A stretch of DNA of 64,000 nt from Gonatopus flavifemur (GCA_018340375.1 JAFFJZ010000001.1:57776001-57840000); one strand, 5' to 3'; positions 1 to 13,800 are shown, counted from the first letter of the stretch. Program-made: numbers and translations. The notes: generated from the sequence alone by a model not told the origin.

Positions 1-1
1 C

Positions 2-97
2 GTTAAAGAAGAAGAAGTGGAAGAGAAGGGTAAAACTGTCGCAATGAATGATCGACCGACTTCTATCTCTCTAGAAACAGACGAGACGAACACGACG
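2..97 (+). CDS. possible coding exon cut by the left edge, with splice donor
   Basis: I do not recognise this protein. From base 2 a frame stays open for 32 codons. It reads as an acidic, Glu/Lys-rich start (VKEEEVEEKGK) followed by a Ser/Thr/Asp/Glu-rich tail ending ETDETNTT. Directly after ACG at 95-97 comes GTATGT at 98-103, a good match to a eukaryotic 5' splice site. If unspliced, the same frame continues to TGA at 182-184, making 60 codons. The composition suits a disordered linker. The exon would begin left of the window, so neither its acceptor nor its start can be seen. Alternatives are 5' UTR or chance openness; the Glu run comes from a GAA triplet repeat, which weakens the coding case. 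Confidence 0.3.
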
Positions 98-310
98 GTA
101 TGTCGTGTCAGTCTCACCCTCTTTCGGGTTCTAGATTTATTTGCACACGCAGGACACGAGAGACTTGAAACGAAGCGCCATTGATCGATGACAATAAAAT
201 TGGTGAGAAAATCGAGAAGAGGTACCAAAAGATTCCAAAGACTTACAAATAGTTTGCCATTTTTCTCGATTTTCGTATGAGAAGAAATTTTTGTTTGAGA
301 AAGGAACTTT

Positions 311-335
311 CTTCTTCTTCTTCTTCTTCTTCTTC
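311..335. repeat. (CTT)n microsatellite
   Basis: Eight uninterrupted CTT units followed by C/T-rich sequence to about 360. The tract is pure pyrimidine on the plus strand. Confidence 0.9.
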
Positions 336-748
336 CTCTCCTTTTTCTTTTTCTCTTCTCAAGGAAAGTCCGAAATTTATTCTCCTTAAAATCATTCGAG
401 TTGAGTTTTTACGTTGATAGTGACACGTATGTATTTTATCGTATTATTCTTCACATGGAATACTTGGTTTCACTTTTGCATTGTTGCAGCATTTGGTTTT
501 CCATCATACAATACCAGAAAACGCAAGGAAACTGTAATTGGGCATTTCATATTCAAGTCAGAAGAACGAGGACAGGAGTTTTCAGAAGACTTTCGCTGCT
601 GCTAAGAAAGTTGAGATACAAAAGAAAGGAGAGACCCTGAGTTTCTCGTTTATGCTGGGGGATCTTTTATATTGAAAGCAGTGACTGTGAATCCGGTGGC
701 AGTATCAGTATACACTATTCTTCCTGGATATGGAACAGGAGTCATAGT

Positions 749-777
749 GTCGTCGTCGTCGTCTTCGTCGTCGTCGT
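749..777. repeat. (CGT)n microsatellite
   Basis: GTC/CGT triplet tract with one interruption (CTT). It is CpG-rich in otherwise AT-rich DNA. A shorter tract of the same unit lies near 15620-15635. Confidence 0.85.
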
Positions 778-2435
778 GATAGTTTCTAACATTTTATAGC
801 ATTCGAATCAACTCATGATTTTGTGAAACTTTAAAACGACTGATCATTCGAAATGTGAATCACGTGGGTGAATATTTTATATACTACTACTGTACTCAGA
901 TACATTGAGAAATTTTTCATATTATTCGGAAAGCGAATCCAAACAATTGATCAATAGGTATCACAGTACATTGCTGCGCATCGATTAACCTTTTTGTGTG
1001 ACTCAACAACGTACTGCAGAAACTTTTCAAATTAAATTCCTTTTTTTTTGTTTATAGAATCATCGAACGAATTTTTGTTTAAAGCGCAACGAAATACAAT
1101 GAAATGCTGATACCAAAGGGACGAATACTATGAACGGATGAAAACAGTAATATCACGAAAGATAGTCGCAAAGCACAAGAACGGAGAACCGCCCTGGGAT
1201 GGTCAGTCAGAGGCGAAACAAGAGCAACGAGCTTTATTGAGTGGAACCGTTGAAAAACGATGGAACGGCCATCATAGCCAATAACCACTACCCCCACCAC
1301 AGCACCCGCCATCACTTCCACGACCTGCTTCATTGAAACTCCAGTACCAATAGTTGAGTAAAAGTTCGTCCATATTCCGGGTATCTAACTAGCTATATGA
1401 TATTTAAGGTAAATATCTGAGATATTTATGCGAGAAAAAAATCCTTTTTCCATACACAGCATTGCTCTTACAGAAATTGGAAAATCCCCTCGAGAGTGAA
1501 TTAATTAATTACATCAAGTGAATACAATTAAAACGGAGAATACTTTGAGAACTAAATTCTTATTATCGCTTACCATTTATATCTTCCCATAAAATATGGT
1601 GTAATACTCTATCATCTAATTTTTCCAATGAACTTCGTTCCGCAAGAGAGAACTCAGAATATCCAAACTGTACTATACGCAGAAACATTTCCAGATCTCG
1701 ACTCGGCGTTACAGTCGTGCACAGGACATGCGTTTGGGCAGATGGTACACACTTGTAGGGTATTATTATTTCTTCACCGTGAATAATTAAAAAAATGGTT
1801 GAATTTCAAAACTGAGGGAGGTCCACGATTGATTTAATCGGAAAAAAAGAAACACAAAGGTATGTTCTAGAATTCCAAACGTTTCATCGTACGAAGGTGC
1901 TTTTGCTTTCATTTAATTACCACCGTGACCCATCATCATTTGTTTTACATTATCCGGCTGAACGAATGAATTTCGTACATGTGTAAACGTAACGTACGTG
2001 ATATATCATACGTTTAGAACGTTGACATGTAAAAGAACACACACGATGTACGAGTTTACAGATGACAGAGATGAATTGTGACCTGGAGACAACCGTCAAA
2101 TTCATGCTACATAAATTCTAGGGCCCCATCGGTGTTTCGTTTTCGTACACATCGTCTTGCCAAGTCTTCTCGTTCCACGGCATGCAATTTCGATGATTGC
2201 ATTTGGGAACGAGAGATGACGATTGGATGTGATTTTGTGGGTGATCGACTTCCGGTCACCGTAGCTGCCGAAAAGCCAGTTAGGTACAGCGACGCTGGCG
2301 CGGTTGCGATAGTAATGGTGGTTGAGAAGATTGACGATGTATTGAGAACGATTCGTCGTCATGTCACACGATAGCGGAGGATCGGATTGAGCAAAGATCC
2401 TTTTGAATCTCTGGGGAATCTGACTATGTGTATAC

Positions 2436-2460
2436 ATATATATATATATATATATATATA
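2436..2460. repeat. (AT)n microsatellite
   Basis: About twelve AT units. On the minus strand the tract is translated as an Ile-Tyr run inside an otherwise open 182-codon frame, which argues against that frame being a gene. Confidence 0.9.
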
Positions 2461-2651
2461 AGAGGAAAAGCAATCCAGTTCCGATCCTTCTTGAAATGTT
2501 TACTATCTGCCACACAGCGACAAATGAGTAACGCGCAAAACACACAGAGACCGAAGAGACGTGTCCGCGGAAAGTTTGCCTCTTGACGAAACTTTTTGCA
2601 TCGTTCAAAAGTAAACTTTGTTCAATTCTATTTGACACCGATGTCATCAAT

Positions 2652-2681
2652 TATATACACACCTATAGAGGTGTTGTATAT
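2652..2681. repeat. short hairpin
   Basis: ATATACA-CACCT and AGGTG-TTGTATAT form complementary arms of about 12 bp around a four-base loop (ATAG), with one bulge. Confidence 0.6.
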
Positions 2682-3660
2682 CTATATACGTACATACAAG
2701 ATACCTAGATCAAATGGAAGTTTTCAAACTTCAACTGGATGGTAAATATCGTTGACTCGAAGACAAAGATCGAAGTAAAGAGAAAATCTTTCGAGGAACA
2801 AACACTGAGAACACATAATATATTGTGAAAATCAAATAGAGAATCGAAGAATGGGAATCGTTCCAACGTAAATTCAAAATCAATAGTTCGATCAATAAAA
2901 TGGGTAGTTGATTTTTCGTTTTAGGAAATTTCGTTCTATCGAGGAACGTTCAAGCGCGCGGTATGTTTAGATAAACAAAGAGACGATTGAAATAATTATT
3001 TTTCCCTTTTCTTCTCTTTGCAATCGGAAGTAGAAAAAGACTGAGAAAAGAGGTAAAATCTAGAATGGAAAGAAAACAAAGAGAAAGGAGGGAAAAACAA
3101 GAAGGGCATACACGAAGAGTGCTTTGAGAGTGAAATGTTTTCAGTTTAAGGTCCTTCAGCGTCCTTCAGTCTTTGCACCCTCTTTGCCTATCCCTCCAAC
3201 AAGTACCCACCGGTTGCCACGGATTTTCAATCCATTCTTTCGCACATTTAAGGTTTCTCTTTTACCGAGTCTTTGATGCCGATGGGACGAGGCTGTGTTT
3301 GTGTTATACATTTAAAATCTCAATGGATTAATAATTATTATTGAAATATTTTCTTTATTGTTCCTTCAAGGACATAACAAGATTTCTCTTCTCATTTTAA
3401 TGAAAAAGGGAAAGAACGAATTAAACTTCCATTATTGTGTGAAATATGAATGGATTAAATGTAATAAATTTTCATTGTATTACTTTGCGAGTGGGGTTCA
3501 TTGAAAATTTAAAGGGAATCTCTTAAACGGTGAGACGTTTATAATTGAATTTTTATAAAATTTCTCTGTTAAGTAGCAGACAAAGAGAAATCAATCCACA
3601 GTTCTTCTGCATAAATTGATGAAAATATGCAGGACAACATATTCGCTTCAATGTTTTTCT

Positions 3661-3875
3661 GCACGAAAAAAGACAATTTACCATGTAGGATGACAACACG
3701 TCGCTCCGAGTCTCTAAATGGAAATTTTGACAAAATACATTGTGAAATAATCCACATCATAAGGGAAAAATATGTTTTTTTATTCTATGATGTGAATTAT
3801 TGAAATTGAAAATTTCCATTTAAAGACTCGAAGCAGCGCGTTAGATTTATCTATTCTCTTTTCCCCGTATGATAA
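3661..3875. mobile_element. fold-back (MITE-like) element, non-coding
   Basis: Two inverted arm pairs are visible. The 22-mer at 3707-3728 matches the reverse complement of 3809-3830 at 21 of 22 positions. The 15-mer ATAATCCACATCATA at 3747-3761 matches the reverse complement of 3786-3800 at 14 of 15. Weaker complementarity extends outward, so the limits are approximate. Outer ends of the form ACG-GGAAAAGA resemble the ACGGAAAA ends of the element at 39.9 kb. There is no transposase. I infer a decayed non-autonomous DNA transposon and could not define a target-site duplication. Confidence 0.55.
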
Positions 3876-6800
3876 TTATTTCTAGGGTATCTCGGACAAA
3901 GACATCCCAAGTTTCGATCTGACGTGCCGCTGAAGTTTTAAGGATGGAAATATCCCAAATAATTTCGAATAACCAAATGATCAAATTTCCATTTATTGAA
4001 TAAAATCATTGAAAATTGTAAAAGTATGTAACGTATTCCATCGATATCTCAGCACCAAAGGAATCTCTCCTTGATGTGCATAAAATATGTATCGTGAAGA
4101 ACAGTACTTTGAAATGTATTATTGTAATACATCATGAATATCCTGATGGAATATATTAAATGTATACTCTGAAGTCAACGCGGTGACATGGGAAGTCTAA
4201 AATGCATTCGAAGAACGGAAAATGTATTTTCAATTCTTTTTGCGGAACAGAATTTCCATGGGAATCAGGAAATGTGTATTTTCGCATTCTGCGCGTCTTT
4301 GTTGTATCTAAAATCCCTCTAAATTCATTTTATTTCCCACGAAGATAGAATCATTAAGAACTTACTGATAATTTCAAGAAACTTTTCACTATTATTTCAT
4401 ACTGAAATCATTCTTTCCACCTTTCATCATTTCAAAAAATAATCTTCAAACCTCTGGCCAAGTTTGTTTCAAGTATATCCAGTCACGGTATTATATTTCG
4501 TACATGAAATTCATTTCTTTTCATTCTTTTTCATCCATCTCGTCGCTGCAAGGGTGAATCTTCACGATAAAGGGACGTAGAATAAATGAAGCGTTTCGTT
4601 TAATGTCAGATAGTATTGAACTAAATACATCGGACGAATCGTGTTCCCCTCATTCCTTTGGAACACTCTTATGGGGTGTACAAAGAACAAGGGGTTGAAA
4701 TATCTACATACTCCCTTTTGATCGTGAAATATTTCTAACGTACGTGTATTTTTGAACAAGAGATTTTAAATTGTGTCTCAAAAAAGGAGGAGACAAAAAC
4801 ACAAAAGGGGAATGAAAACAATGTACTGCACGTACATTGAAAAAAATACATTGTTCAGAACTATGAATTGGAATTTCGAAGAAAATGTAAGTTCTCGTTC
4901 TATCAAAAATGTAAAAACGTTACACGGGATTCGATACATTAGAGATAGAAAATAAATGCAAAAGTTCGTACGAGAGTTGATTTTGCAGGGAGAAAAAAGG
5001 TTTTTTTTATGTTTGTTGATACTGTGTTTTTAACCTGCGGTTGAAAGAGTAGTCTTTTTTTCATCAAGACGAAGGTATACGGTAGTAGAGGTTGGTGTTT
5101 ATTTTATGAACAATTTCAAACACGTGAAACTAGAACAAATATTATCTCACGACGGGAACAGAACGAAAAAGGAACCACTTTCACGGTTGATGTGCGTTGA
5201 AAAATCATTGATCGGAATATTTGAATTTCCAAAACTACGGTTCATCACTTTTCGTATCTTTTCGAGAAGGCATGAATATATGATTGTTCCTCCGAATCTC
5301 GAATTAAAGAGGAAGAATTGCATCTCTATTGGATGGAATATCCGAGAATATATGAAAACATGTAATACCCATACCATACCTTGAACGATTTCAAGTGCGC
5401 GAATGAGCAACGAGAAGAAAATAATACACGGTCCCGAGGTGGAAAAGCAATTCCACTCTCGGTTTCCTGTTACTCTTCCTTCCTTTGTAGATGTTTGCTT
5501 TTTCATTTTTGTCCTTCGTTCTTTGGCCGTACGACGCTTACGATCTGACACAAGCTGAAACGAAAACGAAAAAACGCGTTTTCCTCAGGGAGTCGTGACG
5601 ATTGTAATTTACATAAGCTTTCTTTTCATCTCGATGACGTCCCGTAACCGGGAAGGACGAAAGAGGAATGCAAGGAAAAACGAAAGCAGAAGGAAAAAAA
5701 GGAACGAAGGGAATGAGGTCGAAAAGCAAAGAGTTGAACGTAATCGAAGTCTTCACTTTTCGATCTCGCGACGATTTCAACGATTATCCCTCACGTTCAG
5801 GTGAATTTCAAGATATTCGGAAAAATATTGTCTGTTATATTTCTCTCTGTTTTTGGTACTTCGGGTATGGAAATTTGTGGAATCAGAGAATTGCGTTGGA
5901 GAGAGATTCTTTCGCTGTTCCCTCTTACTTTGTTCTGTCGAATTATAAGTTGGCTTCCGATATTGCTATTTATGTTTGTTAGAACTTCAGTTCGACTAAA
6001 ACCATCTTGATCCATAAAAGTAGAGAAACTTCCCAATTCATGGAATAAATGACAGGAATGATACAATGTCGAAGATTTCTATGGGAAACTTCACTTAAAT
6101 GTTATGAAGTGATCGAATACGTACTTACGTGAGAAATTCCCCCTATTATACCGGAAATTTTCACTTGAATATAAGGTAAATTTTGGACACGTGTGCCAGA
6201 AATTCAATTCCTGTCTGAATACATTAAAATTCCCATTATTCTGTACAGAGTGATTCATTATCAGAGTATCGAAGTTGTGCACATGATAAAACCAGTAGAA
6301 GATGCATTTAGTCAAGCTGACTGTTTTTTCCATCATATTTTAGAAGTGATAGGGCACGTAATCGAGGATCTAGACACGTGCATGGTAATGGTCTGATCAA
6401 TAAGCATCAGAATCCTATACCCTCGTTTTTTAACTGAATGTCGTTACAATTAGGCAAAGGAAGTGGGTGATAGAGAGTTCGCTCAACTGTCCGAACAAGG
6501 GAACTAGACCCCTGGCGAACAAAGTGCCATTCTTACACAGAAACACGTGCTTAAGGGATGAATGATTGGTGAGCGAATCAACTGCGAACAGTCGATTTGG
6601 GGACACTAGGCGGATCTCCTTTAATGAATCCTTTTTTCCAGAAAGAGAAAAAGGCAACGACTCTAAGGGGTTCTGAGGATGACCCTCATCTCAACTTTGA
6701 GAACAAAATGGGGTTGGAAATTGTACATAGCTGAGAAATAGGAATGACGAAGGACTGTCAAACTTGAAAATTCTGTTGACTCAGCTTGGAATTAACTTTT

Positions 6801-8102
6801 CGAATGAGTGATATTCAATTATTTCTCTCACATCAGAAGAGTTGTGCAAGGAATATTATCCACGAAATTTAATATTGATGTATAAATACAACCGATAAAG
6901 ACTAATCATGTTTTTGTCCCTTTACTAAATAATTGGTCAATAATGAATGTTTTTAATGCAGTGTAAGATTCAAATTTCAGTTTGTTGAATCCCATGAGGG
7001 ACAAAAGTTTCAAATTGTATATAATTTGTATATACTTCAATGTAGTTTATATATAATGTCTATACAATTATGTATAAATTATATATAATTCTACAAATTT
7101 TTCCACATAGTATAATATCGATAATATATGTATGAGATAGTGCTATTTTCGACGAACAAATTAAGTTGCCAAAGGTTTGGTGTTCTCCAAAACCGGACCT
7201 TCAGAGTTCGTATATAAAACACACACATACGCATAAATTGTGTATATTTTCTGAGTTGGTGATCTCATAAATGAATAAAACATCCAAATCACATCTCATG
7301 TTCGTGAAAAATCACAATTATTCTCATTATTTGTGTTTAAATTTTTCCACATGAGAATTCGATCAATTTCGTCAGTGAATAAAAATATTTTCCGCATAAA
7401 TAAAAGAAACCTACTTCTTTTACGATCGCGAGTCACCTTATCGATTATCAGTAATCACCATTCAACTATATCTGATGTAACACAATCATACGTCTTACTA
7501 TTTACGACGTCGTAAATAAAATCGTAGGATGCGATGGATGACCGTGTTACTCCGACGACTAGGTGGCATTTCAGCCTCGGTGAGCACGTCCCTGAACTAG
7601 ATCTCGCTCTGTATACAATCACATACGACTAACACGAGAACAATATGTATAGTGCATCATAATTCGTTTCCATGCAACATTCTTATTTTTACTCGCTTTT
7701 CATCGGTACATCTAATTTGTTCTTTTTTGTCTTTCGCTCAGCTTTTAAAAATCTACTCCTCGATTTTGATCGATCGATATTGTAATTCAAGCGAAACAAG
7801 TTGTGACAATTCTTCGATTACGTTACATAGAAGTCAGTCCAAGTAGTTACACCGACTTGACTTGGTGGATGTTGTTATAATAAATACTTGGAGAGTGGAT
7901 GCTTTGCTTTCGTTAGACTCTAGTCAAGCTTTATAGAAACAGCATTGCCATCAACGACGTCGTGTTAAAGCTGCTTCAATAATATTTTCACCAGACCAGC
8001 GAGCGCACTCCACATCGCACCCAAGAGAGACTGTTTTCATGCGTTTCTAACATCCTCGCCGAGACCCGAGTTTCTTTTTTCTTCATTTCAATCTCATTTT
8101 AG
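3876..8102. other. AT-rich non-coding stretch
   Basis: No supportable gene. The stretch 7010-7140 is exceptionally AT-rich with many TATAAT/TATATA runs. Open frames at 5147-5551 (minus) and 5668-5982 (plus) overlap one another, show no recognisable features, and look like chance. Confidence 0.55.
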
Positions 8103-8309
8103 ATGGTACAGAACTTTACGGTATTCACTTGTGTTAACATTGCGATTACATCACACGATGCATTGCATTTCTTGTTATCGGCAAAAGCTGAAGCGTCATG
8201 TGTGTATCTTCTCGTATTTACTATGTATGCGCGCATATACTCATTCGAACAGTGTAAATGGAAAGAAAAGGAGAGGAAACAAATAAAACCGAGTACGTGT
8301 CGCAAATGA
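8103..8309 (+). CDS. uncertain open frame directly after a strong splice acceptor
   Basis: The 30 bases before 8103 are pyrimidine-rich and end TCATTTTAG, a strong 3' splice-site pattern. A branch-point-like CTAAC lies at 8047-8051, about 52 bases upstream. ATG follows immediately and the frame runs 68 codons to TGA. The predicted peptide has a hydrophobic patch near residues 33-47 (VYLLVFTMYARIYSF) and a Lys/Arg-rich C-terminus with three late Cys. There is no known domain. Good acceptors occur by chance in AT-rich DNA, and there is no partner exon or polyadenylation context to support it. Confidence 0.15.
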   Translation: MVQNFTVFTCVNIAITSHDALHFLLSAKAEASCVYLLVFTMYARIYSFEQCKWKEKERKQIKPSTCRK

Positions 8310-8751
8310 TAACTGATGAGATTCTCACTTGTGTATACAAAAAGTACCGATTCTTCTGCCTTTGCATACCTTTTTATAATCTACAAGTAGAACAACAACG
8401 TTATACTACAGACAGTAGATGCAACGACTTCAATATTATTATATATCATCAAATTATTTACACCATTTTGTCCATGCAATATTCAGAATCGTGCACTGTA
8501 GTACAAGAGGTTTTCCTCCGGATGTATGTACGGTAAATTCATTTCACGCGATGAAGAAGGAAAGAAACAACATGAATGGGAATTAAATAGCTCGTGAATC
8601 CATTTGAAAAAGAGTTATCGGATGTTTATCGTTGCATCATAAGTTGCATTCACGCATAAATAAAATTTATTTCCTTTGAAAATTCAACCCTCCAAGTAGT
8701 ACCGTGTGCATTGTGAACCATGTAATCCCGCTGCTTCTCTAAACGATGAAT

Positions 8752-8794
8752 TATATTTAATTCGATTCACGATACGTGGATCGAATTAAATATA
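8752..8794. repeat. 19-bp inverted repeat, 5-base loop
   Basis: The arm at 8752-8770 (TATATTTAATTCGATTCAC) pairs with 8776-8794. The only non-Watson-Crick position would be a G-U pair in RNA, so a plus-strand transcript could form an uninterrupted 19-bp stem. The loop is GATAC. It is a compact hairpin rather than a typical 60-70 nt microRNA precursor. Confidence 0.75.
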
Positions 8795-10831
8795 TTACGA
8801 GTTGAAATCCGATTTGTGAATTCAAATTTCTCGTTTACACTCGGAAATCCTCCATACATAAACGGGATTTGTGCTAAGTTGTGTATAAGTCGTTGAAGTT
8901 TCGATACTACAAACCCTGCATCGTAATATGTATGTTAATATTCTGTTCCCGGTTCAAGAGGTCTACGATATGAGTAGCGTTACATATGTATTTATATATT
9001 TATGAATTTACGTTTGATCCAACTTCCACACCGGCTACTCGAAATAAAATTCAAATGATTACAGATTATTATTTCGATCTTCTGTGATAACATATTACAA
9101 AGGAGATTCATGGATTTTTATTGATGTTGTTATTTCGTTGTAAATCGGATTGAGAGGATTAATAGGAACAAATTCGAGCGAAGTATTTCAATAACAACAC
9201 AGGAAAACAAAAATAATATCTCTCGAATGTAAACAACACGGTAATATTTGCTCTTAAAAAAAAAACTGATGCAACACCATTAGATTTCATTATCAAAACA
9301 TAAACAAATGTTTACAGTGGTTTTTCATGGGAAAAAATAAAACGTCAAGAGACAAAAAAACATAAACACGTTCTATCTATTCAAACTGATGGACAAAGAA
9401 ATAAAGGATACGATGAGTTCATCCTTTTCAGATAAGGATAAGAGTAATCTTATCGATTGTTATAAATTATATGATTAAATTTTCTTACAAGGTGTCCACC
9501 ATTCTTCACTTTATCACTAAAACCATGACTCTCAATTGCAAACACGAGAGATATTTCCTCTTATCGTACTCACAGAATCAATATAGGTGTAGAAAGGAAA
9601 GGAAATTCATTTGCCGCGTGGAATGAATTTTCAGCTCTTCTAGTCTGACTGGAATAAATATTAAAATTATACTCATTATAAACATGTAATCTATCTTATT
9701 CTTACATCCAACTATTCAGTTTACATTCCAAGCGAGTTCAACGCAATGATTTGCTTGTATATCTCCAAATTCTTCATTGAGTCAGCTATTTGAGATCTCA
9801 TTTCACCCAGCTTTTTAAAAAATATGATGTTTATGAAAAGCCCACAGTCATCGCAGAAAAAAGAAACCCTCTTCTTATTTTTCACCCAGGAATCTGCCAT
9901 TCCAGTCTTGTTCATCAATTATGATGCACCCTACATATTCAGTGAGTACAGGCTGACACGTTGACAGCGCATTCATCAATCATTTGAAACTTTTTTCTAA
10001 GAAGGAAATATCTATCCATATACGTGTACGTTGAGAAACTCTTAGGATCACGACCATTATTAAAGCATCTTGAATTCAGAATACATAGAATAATGATAAT
10101 GATAACGATAATCTTATCAGGGCTTGATCTACTGTAAAATTAAAGGGTAGGAGAAATATGTTTAATCCAAAGTGTGGTAAGAAGAGAAAAAATTCCAAGC
10201 AAAAAGGCTGTAGCTCAACCATAAATTCTGAGCAGCAAAGGAATAACAGTTCGAAGACAGAAACGTATTCCACACGGTTGCATGAAAATTGGTAATAATG
10301 CGGTTCAAGGTTCACCATCTATGATGTAATATCCAACTCCAGTTGATACAAGCCACGAACGGAATACAGGTAAGGAGGAAAATCAGAGACCCATTACTGG
10401 TAGACGCTATCAATCTTGAGCCAAATTCAAGCTTTCGGTGGAACTGTTCTTCAAGCTATTGCTAGTATGAGAACGAACTTGGCTAAGATTATAAATTATA
10501 AACGTGAATACCATTTGCCTCTGGAACGGAATTACAATTGATATTGTAGTACAATAAAAACTGAGAATCGTAGAGATAAATTATAATTCAATAACTCTGA
10601 ATATTTCCCTCTCATTTTATATTCGATATATTAATCGAAGATGTACTCATCGACATTTGATGAACGATGTTGTCACACAACGTTCTTCTATTTATAGTAG
10701 AAGGTACATACATCGAGATCGTATACTTTGAACCTGAAGCTATAAAAACCTATAATTACACGTTAGTAGAATGCTGAGGTTTATAAATCATGTAATGTAC
10801 TTCTTTTTTTCAACGTCACAGACACCATGTG

Positions 10832-10850
10832 ACACACACACACACACACA
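10832..10850. repeat. (CA)n microsatellite
   Basis: About nine CA/AC units flanked by AT-rich DNA. Confidence 0.85.
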
Positions 10851-13800
10851 ATAAATAACATGCCATATTTTTTTCAAACTTTATACAATAGTTTGATCAT
10901 TCGTCTCTGGATAACGAAGAACAAAGAAACAAATTTCACGACATGTCGTGGTAGTATCAGGGTTCGGATAGACTAAAAAAACAAAGAAAGGAAAAATGAA
11001 AAGAACATACAAAGTATCTTCTTTTTCTAACGGGAGAATCCTTGAATTTTCACAGTAATCCGCCCTCAATGTATGAGAAAAAAGCGTAACAACCACTTCT
11101 TTCGTTATAGTGCTGCTTTTTCAGCGACAACTCGTAGGCGTACACGTATAATGTATATATTTATATGTGGGTACGTATAAGTGTTGAGTCTAGCCCATAA
11201 TTCAGAACGAGTGCTAAGGGGAACACAGGGGAGGATAAAGTCTTCGTACGAATATACGGTCTAAGAGACGGGCAAACGTATGTATACACGTATACCAACT
11301 TTCGTGAGAGTATGTACCTATACGTGTGTGTACGTAGGGAATGCAGGAGGTAGAGCAGCAGGCACTCTACTCATAAAAATACCAACGCCGGTAAAGGAAG
11401 ACCGAGGTCGACCGAAAATAACACTTCAAGAGATCTTACTTAAGAGCTATGCGGAGCGAAGAAAATTCGCACGAAAAACGAACCGCAGCAACATCTTCAC
11501 AAAACGAAACGAAATGTACAAGGACTAAGAGAAGAAACGGATCAAAAATGGGAAAAAATTATGATGAATAAGATATATCTTTCTTTGTGGAAACGGAGAA
11601 TAACAGTATAACTCCGACCGTGCTCCTGTAGAAACCTTGTTATGAAAAATTGTAGAATTGTCAGTTACTTTTATCTCTGTTTATAAAAAAAACCGAGTAA
11701 CTTTGAAGAAAACTTGAACTCGTGAGAATTTCTTATAAAAACACTCCGATACGATGGATAGATTTTGAGTTTCCGACTAATTCGCTTTGTTCTGGTTCTA
11801 TTTTTCTTCATTGTACGACATAAATTTTAATGGAATAAAACGTATAGGGACGTTCCAAGTAGGGGATTTCCCTTCACAGGGATGAACAGGTCGAATTTTG
11901 CGAGGGTTGGAATAAAGTGTGAAAATAGGGGATGAATATGTTGGGACGTAACTCCTTCAAATTTTAAGAACATATCCCGTTGAAGGGAATCACTGATTAT
12001 TCACACCAATTTATATTCCGATCTGAGAAGTAATGTCATCACTATAATGTATTGAAATTCAAGAAACGATGTTCAAGGTTCACGGTATTCCATTATGATC
12101 CGAATTACAGGTAATTGTTGAGAATTTATTCCTTCCTCTACTGTCAATACAATTTTCTTCCTAACGTATCGATCGAATTTTCATTTTTGAGATGCAACTC
12201 ACGTATACTATGCATTTTGTTTTATACTCTTTGTCTCTCAAGTATCAATCTTTCGATATACTGAGCGATTCATTCAACGAATGGAACAAAGTTGATTGGA
12301 AAGTTTCTCCTAAAAGCCAATCGTGAGAAATCAATTTCAAAAATCTCAAATCTAGGTCAGCCACGTCGTAACATCTCGTCCTCTTTCAAATTTTCATTGA
12401 TTTCCAAAGTGACATTTCATTTTCTTTCTCTTCACTTGATTATTTTTCAAATCTCTCAACGTTTGATAATTTTTCATAGAAATTCAATTCATCATCCCTT
12501 TCAAGTTCCTTCCACGAGTATCAGTTCAATGGAATCAAAATATTCAGATCCACAAGGACAGTTGGGATATTCTACAAATTACTGATTTACACGTAAATTC
12601 TTTCAAATTCTTATCGGAAAAGCAATGATAGGGAGTTTTGCATTGTATACTTTTCCTTAGCGTAGATTTCAATTCACATTTATACACAAAACAGAAACAG
12701 AATGGAGCATAGAATCGTGAAGAATATTTGAATAAAGATTTCTGCTTTCAATATCACCATTATTCTTTGAGGTGCAGAGATTTGTTTAGAATCTCAAAGA
12801 AAAGATCAATGAGATGAAGACTCTTTTTTTTTTTGTAATAATAAATATGCGAATAGCGAGAGAAAATAAAATCCACAGGGTATCAAATAAAAATTTTCAT
12901 ACGGAAGAGATTATATACCAAAGGATACACAGATTGAAGATTGAAAATGAGATCAGAGGGAAGGGTGAGGAATGAAGAGATGAAGTAGAGGCGAGATGCG
13001 AAAAGGTGCAACGAGATGGAAGAAGCAGAGGAAACGAGGCAGGATGCAATCTCATGCGATCGTGAATTGACGAGTTGATCATACACTCTATTTGCCAAAT
13101 TGAATATATGTTTTACCCGCCAAATAAATCGGGTATAAATAATAAACCCTGTCGTAAAATATATTGTTCAAATGAAGAATCGAGTATTTACCAGGGACGA
13201 TATAAACGGACTCGTTGGAGATCTCGTTTTAAAGTAAAAAAACACATTATTCTCGTCCACGGGAATACTTGGACCATACAGTCTCATTAAAGGATAGGGG
13301 AAAACCAGGATCTCTATCCGACGTCACAGGAAATATGACTGTGAATGAAATATTAACACCCTGAACTCATAACAAAGTCTCACGTGGAGACTTCAATGTT
13401 CTTCATAATAAAAGAATATCCAACTATTATCACGCCGCTTGTATGAGAATTCTTAACGTTAAAATTCCCTAGTGTATAAATGACTGTGTATGCACGTGTG
13501 TATTCACAGAAAAATTCACATTTTCCTCGCGATCAACTTTTATAGTGTATACCGTAGAAATTGTGATGAGGGAAACGGAGAAGGGACAAAAAAAATATGA
13601 AAGATGGAAAGCATTCCACCGCTAATGTTTCCTTGCCATCAATTTTTATGAAGAACGTTGCGTTTCTTTCGATAAAGATACCACCACTACCGTATGGCGA
13701 AGAAAACGTATAATGATGTAACTCGAACCTTCTTGTCTTTTTGTTCAATCGATTTTGATGTTTTAAATTAATTTTTGCCTTCGAACACGCTTGCGCCCTT

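Larger units (their letters stand above)
98..3660. other. non-coding stretch with microsatellites
   Basis: No recognisable gene. It holds the (CTT)n, (CGT)n and (AT)n arrays listed separately. A strong plus-strand acceptor-like site (long T-run, then TTTATAG) ends at 1057, but all three frames after it close within about 20 codons. A GC-richer pocket at 2100-2400 is open on both strands. A pyrimidine run at 3001-3018 is followed by purine-rich DNA to about 3110. Confidence 0.6.

Noticed and set aside
2102..2650. 182-codon minus-strand frame, the longest in the window
   Set aside because: It runs through an (AT)n microsatellite translated as alternating Ile-Tyr, overlaps an open plus-strand frame, and has no domain.
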